Assembly (NCBI GenBank): GCA_016748015.1
Contig: JAAOMT010000451.1
Location: 5,586-26,493 of the forward strand
Length of the DNA stretch: 20,908 nt
Direction: 5' to 3'
Origin: Geosiphon pyriformis
Lineage: Eukaryota; Glomeromycota; Glomeromycetes; Archaeosporales; Geosiphonaceae
Shown here one piece after another: positions 1 through 8,271 of the stretch (position 1 is its first letter; every line of letters starts with the position of its first letter). A program made the translations under genes and the position numbers. A model generated the notes under the pieces. It searched no databases. It saw only the letters and a program-made list of their open reading frames with translations, and was not told the origin of the DNA.

Positions 1-482
1 AAAGCTGCTCTAAGTTTGTAGCGAGTGTTTGTTAATCCAGCTGCTGTCTTAAATTTATTGTGAATTTGTTTTTGTATAGACTCAGAAGTGATGTTGGTTG
101 CTTCAAGTTCCAGTTTTCATTCATAAAGTGTTTTTTCAATATAAAAATATTTATATGTAAGGGTATGTTCCTTGTTTTGTTTATTGAGAAATAGTAGTAG
201 TTTTTGTTAAATTGTGGCATTTGGTGGAATGTCAATAGGGGCAAATAAAAGGTTTTCTTTTAGTCCTTGCTTCAAAAGTTCTGGTAACCTATTTTCAGAG
301 TGACCTCTTGTTTTTTTTCTATAGAGATGATAGTTCTGAGAATTATTTACTATTGGAACTGTGGTTTTTTTTTGAATGTAATTAATTTGACTTCCATTAA
401 TCGTTATGGATAAGTCAGGAAGTGTTTTCAAAGCTAACATTAATTTTTGGAATATTTGTTGAATATTTCGGAGAATAATCAT
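1..482 (-). pseudogene. Third ORF of element B, partial at window edge
   Basis: It starts with ATG at 482 and reads NIQQIFQKLMLALKTLPDLS and LPELLKQGLKENLL, matching A's 10367 frame. It has TAA at 207-209 where A reads CAA, and TGA in KTLYE-stop-KLELEAT, where A also has TGA (10730). The frame continues open to position 1, so the C-terminus lies outside. The product is not recognised. Homology at amino-acid level in two diverged copies supports a real protein-coding origin. Confidence 0.7.
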
Positions 483-640
483 GATTAAAATTGACTAATT
501 AATGAAAAAAAAGAATAAAAAAAATTTTTTTTTTTTTGGATATGAGGTTTTATTTGTTTTTGGATTTGTGTGTTTTTGTAATTATTTACTATTTTTGTCT
601 TTATGTATTATTAAAAAGATTATTGTAAAATTGTGTTGAA
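483..640 (-). other. AT-rich spacer between pol and third ORF, element B
   Basis: A 158-bp A/T-rich stretch including an A-run followed by a T-run of about 14 (near 505-538). No coding sense seen. It corresponds to 10220-10366 in A. Confidence 0.55.
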
Positions 641-2138
641 TTAAATGTTCAAGTTTGGTTGTTGTTCTATTATGACTATTGGTTCTAAATTTTGGGGAAT
701 ATCTTCAGGATTAATTAAAGGGGAATGTGTACTAATTTGTGGAATTAATGGTTCAGGATTGTTTCTGGAGTGATAGTGTTTCAATCTATCTCTATGTGCA
801 ACTTTTGCTAGTACTTTGTCATCAAGTCTTAACTTGCATGATCTATTGTCTAGAATTTCGTAAATATAAAATGGTCCATCTCATTTGTTTTCAAATTTTC
901 CACTCCATTGTTTTTTAGCCTTAGTTCTATGTAGGAAAACTTTATTTCTAACTTTAAATTCGTTGGTAATGGGTGGTAATTTGTTGTCATGTCTTTTTTT
1001 TTGTTGAGCTTAGAAATGTTCAATGTGAGTTGCTGCTATCTTTCTTTTTCCTTTTAGTGCACTAAGAAGAGTGTAGGCCCTTCTTTAGAGTGTTTTCTGA
1101 AAGTTCTCTTCATTAATTGGTTGCACAGGGTATGTTTCTACTGTAAAATTAATTGGTAATATTGCTGTCCTTCCATAAGTTAAATCAAATAGTGTGTGTT
1201 TCATAGTATCTTGTTTTAGTGTTCTATATGCTAATAATACTGATGGAATAAAGATATCCTATTCCTGCTCAAAATTTGTTGAGACTTTGGCTAGAGATTC
1301 ACACAATGTTCTGTTGAAACATTCTACAAGTCTATTTGTTTGAGAGTGATAAAGTGATAATAGAGATTTTGTAACATTGAATCTTTCACAAATTTTTTGT
1401 ATCAAGTTGTTCACAAAATGTGTTTCTTGATCAAATAAAAGTTCAATTGGGCATCCATGTCTACAAATAATGTCTTCATTGATAAAATTTACTACTGATT
1501 TTGCATCTGCTCTTTGGATGGCTCTAGTTTCAGGCCATTTGGTAAGATAATCTACTGCAACTGCAATATAATAATTTTCTTGGATTGTAATAGGCAGTGG
1601 TCTGACTAAATTAATTCTAACTCTTTCAAAAGATTGTCCAACTTTGATTGGATTTAAAAGTTCTGTGGGGTGAGTTTTTTTTCTTCTTTGACAACTGTCA
1701 CAAGATTCTACGTATTGTCAAATGTCTTTTTGCAAGTGAGGCCAAAAATAATGTTCAAGAGTTCTTTGGATTGTTCTATCTCTTCCCAAATATGCTGAAA
1801 ATAGATCTGTGTACATGTTGTATAAGATTGTTTTTTTTTATTCTCTTGTACTAGTCTGAGTGATTGGTTTGGATTTCTGCAATTTTTGTAATAAATTTTG
1901 TTATGGTGTATGAAATATTGTTTGAATTGGTGTTGTAATCGATGTTTTTCACTTGGAGACCAATTTTCTGACATTTATAAGAGTCTTCAAATAGTTTTTA
2001 AGATTGTTGTAAGTTCTGGAATCCATTGTTGTTTGGTTATTTTGTTGGTAGATTGGTAAGTTTGTGGTGGATTTGTTGGAAGTGTTAATCTTGTCTCATT
2101 CTTAAGAGGCTATCAACATTGGTGTGTAGTTTTTTTGG
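641..2138 (-). pseudogene. RNase H end and integrase of element B
   Basis: After the RNase H tail (to about 2085) the integrase region begins; its N-terminal part is open at 1974-1708 (ENWSPSEKHRLQHQFKQYF). The zinc region is damaged (CTQIYFQH, then CDSC in a shifted frame). In the core the first Asp is Asn (RINLVRPLP, 1610-1612), the second Asp is kept (LFDQETHFVN, near 1430) and the Glu is kept (LVECFNR, 1322-1324): N-D-E, the mirror image of A's D-N-E. The C-terminal GPF module is DGPFYIYEIL, with TGA for the preceding Trp. Further on it reads LRLDDKVLAKVAHRDRLKHYHSRN. It ends with TAA at 641-643. No chromodomain is visible. Confidence 0.87.
2135..2138 (+). repeat. Left target-site duplication of element A
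   Basis: TTGG directly before the 5' LTR pairs with CTGG at 12037-12040, one transition apart. Aligning with the uninterrupted copy (complement of about 8727-8753 in A) needs exactly one 4-base unit here, which fixes the duplication at 4 bp. Confidence 0.75.
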
Positions 2139-2354
2139 TGTTACCAGATGAAATTAGAAATATTATTTAACATAAAATTATCCTTATAATTCCTAGCATT
2201 AATTAGCATATATTATTGTTTCAAAGTATCACTTATTATATTAGCAAAATATCTGAAATTATTATTTAATTAATAACCCAATTTGTACATAACACAAATG
2301 TAACCTAACTGTAATGATCAATCATATAATATCCCGAACTATGTAATATTCAAA

Positions 2355-2469
2355 AGTTTGCCAAAATTTGTAAAAATTTGCTGAAATAATTGAATAGTTC
2401 ACCGAAATATCTAATAGTTTGCAGAAATAACTTGTAGTTCGCCAAAATGTATCTTTAGTTCAGCGAAAT
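2355..2469 (+). repeat. U3 array: six 13-bp motifs at 20-21 bp spacing (5' LTR of A)
   Basis: Degenerate copies of AGTTYGCCGAAAT start at 2355, 2375, 2396, 2416, 2436 and 2457, so the steps are 20, 21, 20, 20 and 21 bp, close to two helical turns. The core TTCGCCGAA is nearly palindromic. The last copy ends about 50 bp upstream of the TATA box. It may be an enhancer-like binding array; the protein is unknown. Confidence 0.8.
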
Positions 2470-2519
2470 TGTAGAAATAGCAAAAGTTCAAGTTCATAGA
2501 ATAGTGTTATGACAAGTTG

Positions 2520-2527
2520 TATAAAAA
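2520..2527 (+). promoter_or_regulatory. TATA box, 5' LTR of A
   Basis: TATAAAAA sits about 50 bp downstream of the motif array. The matching 3' LTR site is at 11436, and B has the same GTTGTATAAAA context near 18263-18274. It is the likely RNA polymerase II promoter of the element, with transcription starting some tens of bases downstream. Confidence 0.7.
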
Positions 2528-2604
2528 AAGAGCTTCTTTCTTCAAAAAAATGTATTTTATCTTTGATTTAGTAATTAGAATTATTCCTATACACACAAAA
2601 ACAA

Positions 2605-2610
2605 AATAAA
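2605..2610 (+). terminator. Candidate poly(A) signal, 5' LTR of A
   Basis: AATAAA about 80 bp downstream of the TATA box, conserved in the 3' LTR at 11521-11526. In such AT-rich DNA the hexamer can occur by chance. Confidence 0.4.
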
Positions 2611-2845
2611 TATCAAATAATTTGAAAAATCAATTTTTTAATTATTATACTTGCAATAACACCTAAAAATCCCGACTAACGTTTTAAAATTGATTAGCTA
2701 CCAATTTTAATAAACTGTTAGTGACTCCAGGTCTGGATAGAAAACGTTTTCCTTGATAAAATTTTATTTCTTTTACATTTTTTTTATTTTCTTTTATTTT
2801 CTTATTATAATTATTAAGGTAACCTACAGACGAGATTCCTGTAGA

Positions 2846-2945
2846 AGAGTTGACTTTCACAGCAAAGTAACTGCACATTTTTAGTGAGCTTCTAAACAAG
2901 CAATTCTTGGGAAAGAGTTGACGTTTACTACAACGTAACTACACA
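2846..2945 (+). repeat. Pair of diverged 32-bp direct repeats in LTR
   Basis: Units at 2846-2877 and 2914-2945 both begin AGAGTTGAC and end in GTAACT followed by CACA after one or two bases, 68 bp apart. The same pair is seen in the 3' LTR (about 11762 and 11830) and in B's LTR. They lie downstream of the TATA box, so they should be transcribed. Function unknown. Confidence 0.65.
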
Positions 2946-3056
2946 AAGCAACTGGCACAGAATTGGCTATTTCACTTATAAGCCTAGTAGTTTAAATTAT
3001 AGGAGATAATTTGAAGATAAATTCAGTTATTGGAAATTCAATTACTTCCAGAAAAC

Positions 3057-3239
3057 GTGAATTCACAGCAAATCAACAATTATAACGTTCAAAAAAAGAG
3101 ACCAAAAACCTTTGGTAACATTTGGTGCTCTCCTACAGAAACAACACAGCAAAAACAACTTCAAAGTGGTGACCACACCAGATGCAACAACTCTAGAGTA
3201 TTACTAGTCAATTTATACCCACTGCAAACAAAGATTTAA
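3057..3239 (+). pseudogene. Leader ORF starting in the LTR and overlapping gag
   Basis: This short reading frame starts in the last 64 bases of the LTR (GTG here, ATG in the 3' LTR at 11973 and in B at 17716), passes through the primer-binding site and stops at 3237-3239. Gag is read in the +1 frame relative to it, in both A and B. The first residues are NSQQINNYNVQKKRPKT. B's copy has a TAG at 17624-17626 where A has CAG. It may be a true upstream ORF, a gag leader that needs a frame change, or chance. The conserved frame relation is the main support. Confidence 0.35.
3123..3132 (+). other. Primer-binding site of element A
   Basis: TGGTGCTCTC begins two bases after the 5' LTR. A tRNA ending GAGAGCACCA would pair with it. 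The TGG start matches the universal CCA tail. The same sequence follows B's LTR. I cannot name the tRNA without the host tRNA set. Confidence 0.7.
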
Positions 3240-4671
3240 CATCCCAGACAGAATTGAAGTTATTAAGAAATCAGTATACCAATACATTGAAAACTGCATT
3301 AACAATTATCTTTTTGGAAATTACAACATCTCAGAAGTTAGAAGCAACCTTTACAATAATTTAGTGCACTATTCACAGTTGGGAACTGAAGACCTTAACA
3401 GTAAAACACTTGCTACCTATTTTCAAGAACTTAATTTTAACATCATTGAGTATTGTGAAAAAAAATACCTAGTACAGTTTCAATACTTTATTGACTTCGA
3501 ATCAGAGATAGAAACAAGCAACAAAGACAGACAAAAATTGAAACAATATTCAAGAACTACACCAAACACTCCAATACTACAAAAGACAACTGCCAAACAC
3601 TTGCAAACATCTGAACAAGAAACCAATGTCAAATTACCACTTTCTATTACACTATTTCCAATTTCACTTGCTCAACCACAAATACCAAGCTCACCACTTA
3701 TTCGGTTTTCAAGAATAGAAGATTTTCAGTCACCTAAAAGCCCTATTCAACAACAAGAATCTCTTTTAACTAGCACTAATCGTCTTGACTTTTTAACAGA
3801 AAATCAAAGTGAACATTCTGAGACAGCCAGTCATGACAAAAACAATTCTGAATTATCTGAAAAAGAAGAAGAATCAATCCACAATGAAAGTGAAGAAGAC
3901 GAAATGACAGCTTATATTGCAAAAATTCCCGAATTTAATGGAGAAGATATTGAAACCAGTCCCCAAGAATGGCTTGACCAAGTTACTAAAGCGGAAGATG
4001 CAAATGGATGGAATGCTGCCAGAATGTTAAGAACAATTCCTTACTTTCTCAAAGGAACAGCAGGCAAATGGTTTGAAAACTTGACCACCCTTTTTAATGA
4101 CTGGACAGCTTTCAAAACTGTCTTCTTAGAACAGTTTACCAACAACAATACTTCTATCACTTTCTGGAATCGCTTCCGAAATATCAAACAAGAGCCATCC
4201 AAATCTGTCATGATTTATATTGGGAAATTCAACAAACTTCTCAGACAAATTCGCCAACTTGAAACTAATGATTATTATTTCAATGCTCAAATCTTGGACC
4301 AATTTATCACTGGTTTAAAGAATAAACTGATTAAAAAGATTCACCCACATGTCCCAGAAGATTTAAACTCTGCCATTCAGCATGCAAAAAAATATGAAAT
4401 GGCCATGGAAGAAGCCAATCATACAAAACTTGTGAACTTAACTATTAGAAAAACCAGCTCAGCAGCTGAGGAAAAAATCGACCAACTCACAAAAAAAGTT
4501 GAAAACTATTTCACCAACCAACAACAACAGCAACCCCAAAGATATCAACCACCCCAAAGACGAAATCAAAACAACTTCGCATTATCCTCTAATAACCAGC
4601 CTCAGAATTGCCATTACTGTGGAATTCCTGGCCACTGGAAAAGAGATTGCAGAAAGCTACAAAGAGATTAA
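3166..4671 (+). CDS. gag: gag polyprotein of element A (capsid plus CCHC nucleocapsid)
   Basis: Gag forms the virus-like particle and binds the element RNA. The longest unbroken part is 3364-4671 (435 codons), but similarity to B extends the frame up to about 3166, across a TAG at 3205-3207 where B has CAG. No upstream in-frame ATG is visible; the first is at 3904 (residue 181 counted from 3364). Residues about 195-350 match the Retrotrans_gag capsid type, with EWLDQ, a KGTAGKWF stretch and FNKLLRQI. A Gln/Asn/Pro-rich linker leads to a zinc knuckle, CHYCGIPGHWKRDC, at 4609-4650 (C-x2-C-x4-H-x4-C). The final TAA (4669-4671) aligns with CAA in B, and the frame stays open in sense beyond it, so this stop may be a mutation rather than the native gag end. 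Confidence 0.9.
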
Positions 4672-5640
4672 CAAAACAGAAGCAATCAATATTACTCTTT
4701 ACTATAGCAGTCTTATTATCAAACATTACCACCAGCTTACTATCTATCAAGACCCCAATACCAAAATAACTATTATTAGTCTGCCCCACAGCCAATCCAA
4801 CAGCAATACCAACAACCACCCACACAATATTATCAAGTATCTGCTCAAAGATTGATTCTGCAAAATCAATTCACATCACAAAACCAATACCAAATAAACA
4901 ACAATAGAATCAATTCAAACAACCAATTGGTTCCCCAAAATTCCACTTAACCAAGACCCACTCACTATTACACTCAACCCAGTTATTTAACAATACCAGA
5001 AGAACAGAATTTTTACAATACTGCACTTTTAGAAGGTAGAGCTGCAGCACAATAACAAAACCTTTTCTATACCTCTACCACAATTCTACCAGCCAGAATT
5101 GCTGAAAATGCCAACCTTTCAGATATATTCTCTTTTGAATTTGAAACAAATGAATCACCATTTTTACTTAGCAATGTCACTGCAAATGAACAGAAAGCAA
5201 TCACAGCTATGTATACCAAAGCTGAAATTGAAGGAAAGCCAATTCGCTTAATCCTAAACAATGGATTTGCCGAAAGTATCATCACCTATCAGTTGATGCA
5301 ACAACTGAAAAGAAATATCGACTGACCTGCACAAACAGTCATTGTTACAACTGATAGCATAAAGAAAACCCCAGTAGGCGAAATTGATAATTTTCTCTTC
5401 ACAATTGACAGAATCACTATTCCAGTTAAGGTATTGGTTATAGATGCTCCCCAATACCAAGCTCTTGTTGGAAATAATTGGCTCCAAAAAGCCAATGCCA
5501 ACTTAAATTGGGAAACCCAAGAATTAACAATTTTTTATCAAAGACAACATGTCTGAGTACCTACCACTTGTGGTACATTCAACAAATGCTCTAAAAAAGC
5601 CCCGGCTTTTGAATTCGAACCAGAAAAAAAAAACCAATAG
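4672..5640 (+). pseudogene. Q/N/Y-rich linker and aspartic protease of element A
   Basis: It continues in the gag frame after the 4669 stop. The first about 125 codons (to about 5050) are low complexity, rich in Gln, Asn, Tyr and Pro. The protease follows from about 5090 to 5560. The catalytic region reads LILNNGFAES (from 5248): the expected Asp of the DSG/DTG motif is Asn (AAC, 5257-5259). A downstream VLVIDAPQYQALVGNNWL segment matches retropepsin C-terminal halves. The region is broken by stops at 4708, 4954, 5053, 5323 and 5554, among others. The gag frame ends at TAG 5638-5640; the next region is read one base back (-1) after an A10 run at 5624-5633. Role: polyprotein cleavage. This copy should be inactive. 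Confidence 0.8.
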
Positions 5641-6332
5641 TCAAAACATTCATGGCCCTTGGATCAACGTCCAATTGGGCTGACAAAACTGAACAAGAAC
5701 ATTTTACACCATACTCTAAACCCAAAACCCCTGGATGGAATATCCCCTACTCAAAGCCTGAATTAAGAAAATGATGCCCCTACATTCCCCTTAAATGTAA
5801 GGACTGCCACAAGAAACTATCATCAATGGGAGCTTGTATTTCACCTGAGGAAGAATATGAAAGTCACACCTGTTATTATTGCAAGACCTGTCATCAAAAA
5901 TAATGGGGCCACTTGATTAAAAAAAGTGGAAAATGGGATGAAACACCCTGTCTTACTTGTGGAAAGCAGCTTCTTGATAAATGTGACTGGATTAATGTTG
6001 TATTTAGAGGAGGAGTATGTGATCAAACTTGTCAATATGCTCTTTTTATAGCAGAAAAAGTAAAACATGGAACACCTTTTGATGCCGCATATAACAGTGC
6101 CCTCAACAAACTTTATCACTACCTCCATGACGCCAAAATGATCTACAAACTTGCCATGGTTTTAATTAACAGAGGAACCAAGGAAGATGTTTTTCAAATG
6201 AAGAAAGCTGAATATATCGAATATACATTGGAATTAGCTGGATTTGATTATAAAGATGAAGTTGAAGAATATTACCAAATTGCAAACCATTCATACCCAA
6301 CCCAAGAAGCTCAAATTCAATAATTAGAGCAA
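5640..6332 (+). pseudogene. Cys-rich multi-CxxC region between protease and dUTPase, element A
   Basis: I do not recognise this region. It has repeated cysteine pairs suggestive of zinc ribbons: KCKDC, CYYCKTC, CLTC, CDQTC, then CEKC and CPEC at the start of the following dUTPase ORF. The distal half is open at 5913-6323 (136 codons), with an alpha-helical-looking stretch around AAYNSALNKLYHYLHDA. Stops at about 5772, 5901 and 6321 separate the pieces; the last is TAA where B reads CAA, so the region was fused to the dUTPase. B keeps the same Cys pattern, so this is a family trait, not noise. It could be a nucleic-acid-binding or structural domain; function unknown. Confidence 0.7.
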
Positions 6333-6950
6333 ATGAATATTCAATTATGTGAAAAATGTATTATGTCTTGTAATGATAAATGGTGTCCAGAATGCTATGC
6401 TCTTAGTGTTCCTCTACCAAGTGAAAATGATGAGTTTGAAATTGAATTTGAAAAGCCCGAAATAACAGAGGAAATTGAAACAACCCCAATCTATCTCCTT
6501 AAAAATCACTCTGCCCTACAACTCAAGTATTTTAACAACAATGGCCAAGGAATAAAACTGGAGAAAGCCCATGAAATAGATGCTGGATATGATCTGAGAT
6601 ATCTAGGCAAAGATACCCTTATCCTTCAGCCAAACTCCCTTACCAAAATCAATCTAAAAATTGCCCTTGAAATCCCACCAGGAACAGTGGTTCAAATTGC
6701 TTCTCAATCATTCTTGGCAAGCAAAGGAATCAATATTAGAGGAGGAATTATTGATGCTGGATATACAGGAAACATCACAATTATGTTACAAAACAAAACT
6801 GATAAACCATTCAGAATTGAACATGCTGAAAAAATTGCTCAAGCTATCTATTTACCTTTAATCAACATTTTGGGCTTACAGTTAGTCAATCAAAGAGAAC
6901 AATTGGAAAAAAGTGAAAGAGGAACACAAGGTTTTGGTTCAACTGGATGA
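6333..6950 (+). CDS. dUTPase domain of the pol polyprotein, element A
   Basis: dUTPase hydrolyses dUTP to dUMP and pyrophosphate, limiting uracil in the reverse-transcribed DNA. The open piece has 205 codons. Residues 6-21 hold Cys pairs (CEKC, CPEC) that end the Cys-rich region. All five trimeric-dUTPase motifs are in order: 1 HEIDAGYDL (80-88), 2 ASQSFLASKGI (123-133), 3 GGIIDAGYTGNI (137-148), 4 KIAQAIYLP (167-175), 5 ERGTQGFGSTG (195-205). Core length, about 145 residues, is normal. In motif 2 the usual Arg is Gln (B has Arg), which may harm activity. Flanking stops (TAA 6321, TGA 6948) look like point mutations in a longer polyprotein. The ATG at 6333 is internal, not a proven start. Confidence 0.9.
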   Translation: MNIQLCEKCIMSCNDKWCPECYALSVPLPSENDEFEIEFEKPEITEEIETTPIYLLKNHSALQLKYFNNNGQGIKLEKAHEIDAGYDLRYLGKDTLILQPNSLTKINLKIALEIPPGTVVQIASQSFLASKGINIRGGIIDAGYTGNITIMLQNKTDKPFRIEHAEKIAQAIYLPLINILGLQLVNQREQLEKSERGTQGFGSTG

Positions 6951-8271
6951 TTCACAGTTCCAGTAAACATAGCTCTCAATGAACAGAAAGAATCCCACCA
7001 GATTCTTCGACTTCCACAACCAAACACTATTTCACCTTTTGGAGAACACCCCAAAATTTATACTTGTGAGAAACCAACAATAAGCCAACAAATTTTTGAA
7101 TCCAATGAACAAATTTGTTTGGAACATAGTATTTTAATCCCAAACATTTATATTCCAAAAGGAACAAAAAAAATCCGAGTTACTTTCTATAATCCCAACA
7201 ATTACCCTATTGTTTTGTTAAATAACTTAGAAATTGGAGTTATTCACAGTAACATCTTTTAACAAAAATTACCTCAGACAGTTCCCAATTTCTCAGAAAT
7301 TATTGGACATTCACTACCAAAAATCAACCCAAATCTCAGCTCCAAAAACTATCATGTTGTTACTGAAAAACTAGCTTGAATCAACATGAAACAGCTCAAA
7401 CCACAACAGCAGAACCAGTTCAAAGAATTAATAGCAGAATATGCTGATATTTTCATTAAGAACAACAATAATCTAAGAAGAACTAATTTGGTTCAACATC
7501 AAATTTATACAGAAGATGCCAAACCAAGATGACAACAAGCATATTGAGTCGCCCCAGAAAGCCACCAATTCATTCACAAAGAAGTACAACGGATGCTTAA
7601 CAATGAGCTTATCTAACCATCAATGAGCCCATGGGCTTCATCTGTGGTTTTAGTTAAAAAGAAAAATGAAAAAATACAATTTTGTGTTGATTATTGACAA
7701 CTTAACAGTGTTATCATTGAAGATGCCTACTCTCTTCTCCGAATCGATGACATGTTAGATGCCCTTGGAAAATCCAAATACTTTTCAATATTAGATTTGG
7801 AAAGTGGATACTGGCAAATCACCATGGATCCCAAAGATCACCCCAAAACAGCTTTCATCACCCAAGGAAGAAATTACGAGTTCAACATAATGCCTTTTGG
7901 ACTATGCAATGCACTTGCAACATTTCAAAAACTCATGGATATTGTATACAAAGGCCTCCTTTGGAAATCAGTAATTGTCTATCTAGATGATACAGATGTT
8001 TATTCACCATCTTTTGAGTTATATTTAATTCACTTGTGAGAAGTTTTTCAATGATTACAAAAAACAGGATTGAAACTGAACATTGAAAAATGCTACTTTG
8101 GAAAAACAAGTCTGGCCTTTTTTGGTCATATTGTTAGCAAAAATGGGATTAAACCTAATTCTGCAAAAATTAGCACAGTCAAAAACTTCAAGACTTTCTG
8201 AAACACCATAGAACTGAAAGGATTTATCGGATTAGCATTCTATTATCAAAAATTCATTAAAGAATTTTCAG
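6951..8271 (+). pseudogene. pol: dUTPase-RT connector and reverse transcriptase, element A
   Basis: The first part (6951-about 7480) is a connector with a beta-rich stretch, IRVTFYNPNNYPIVLL (near 7170). RT follows: WASSVVLVKKKN, FCVDY before a stop, the first Asp in ILDLESGYW, MPFGLCNA, and the YLDD box at 7980-7991, in the longer form YLDDTDVYS. The best open piece is 7752-8039. Stops at 6948, 7260, 7377, 7530, 7545, 7614, 7695, 8037 and 8052 are mostly TGA, and several coincide with Arg codons or with TGA in B. The downstream thumb region includes ELKGFIGLAFYYQKFIKEFS. A 2-base gap relative to B near 8271 shifts the frame into RNase H. Role: copies the element RNA into DNA. Inactive here. 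Confidence 0.88.

Larger units (their letters stand above)
1..2138 (-). mobile_element. Element B (outer copy), distal part: RNase H end, integrase, partial third ORF
   Basis: This is the continuation of the element that occupies 12037-18618, displaced by the insertion of A. Minus-strand translation follows A from about 8737 to about 10848: end of RNase H, integrase with HHCC-like region and DDE core, the GPF module, then the start of the third ORF. The copy runs off the left edge of the window, so its polypurine tract, 3' LTR and outer target duplication are not visible. No other gene is seen here. Confidence 0.92.
2139..3120 (+). repeat. 5' LTR of element A
   Basis: 982-bp direct repeat of 11055-12036 with 8-bp inverted ends TGTTACCA and TGGTAACA. 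It contains, in order, a phased 13-bp motif array (2355-2469), a TATA box (2520), a candidate poly(A) signal (2605) and two diverged 32-bp repeats (2846, 2914). By eye its first about 430 bp differ from the 3' LTR at roughly 30-35 sites, nearly all transitions, so the insertion is not recent. Confidence 0.96.

Noticed and set aside
1648-1854. Plus-strand ORF over B's integrase
   Set aside because: It is antisense to recognisable integrase and has a low-complexity Phe-rich translation.
2355-2469. CRISPR-like array
   Set aside because: Spacing is regular but units are 13 bp with about 7-bp gaps, degenerate, inside a eukaryotic LTR. There are no cas genes.
2355-2469. Heat-shock elements
   Set aside because: The TTC and GAA are three bases apart, not two as in the canonical nTTCnnGAAn.
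4589-4825. Minus-strand ORF over the gag knuckle
   Set aside because: Shadow of the Gln/Asn-rich gag frame; no independent support.
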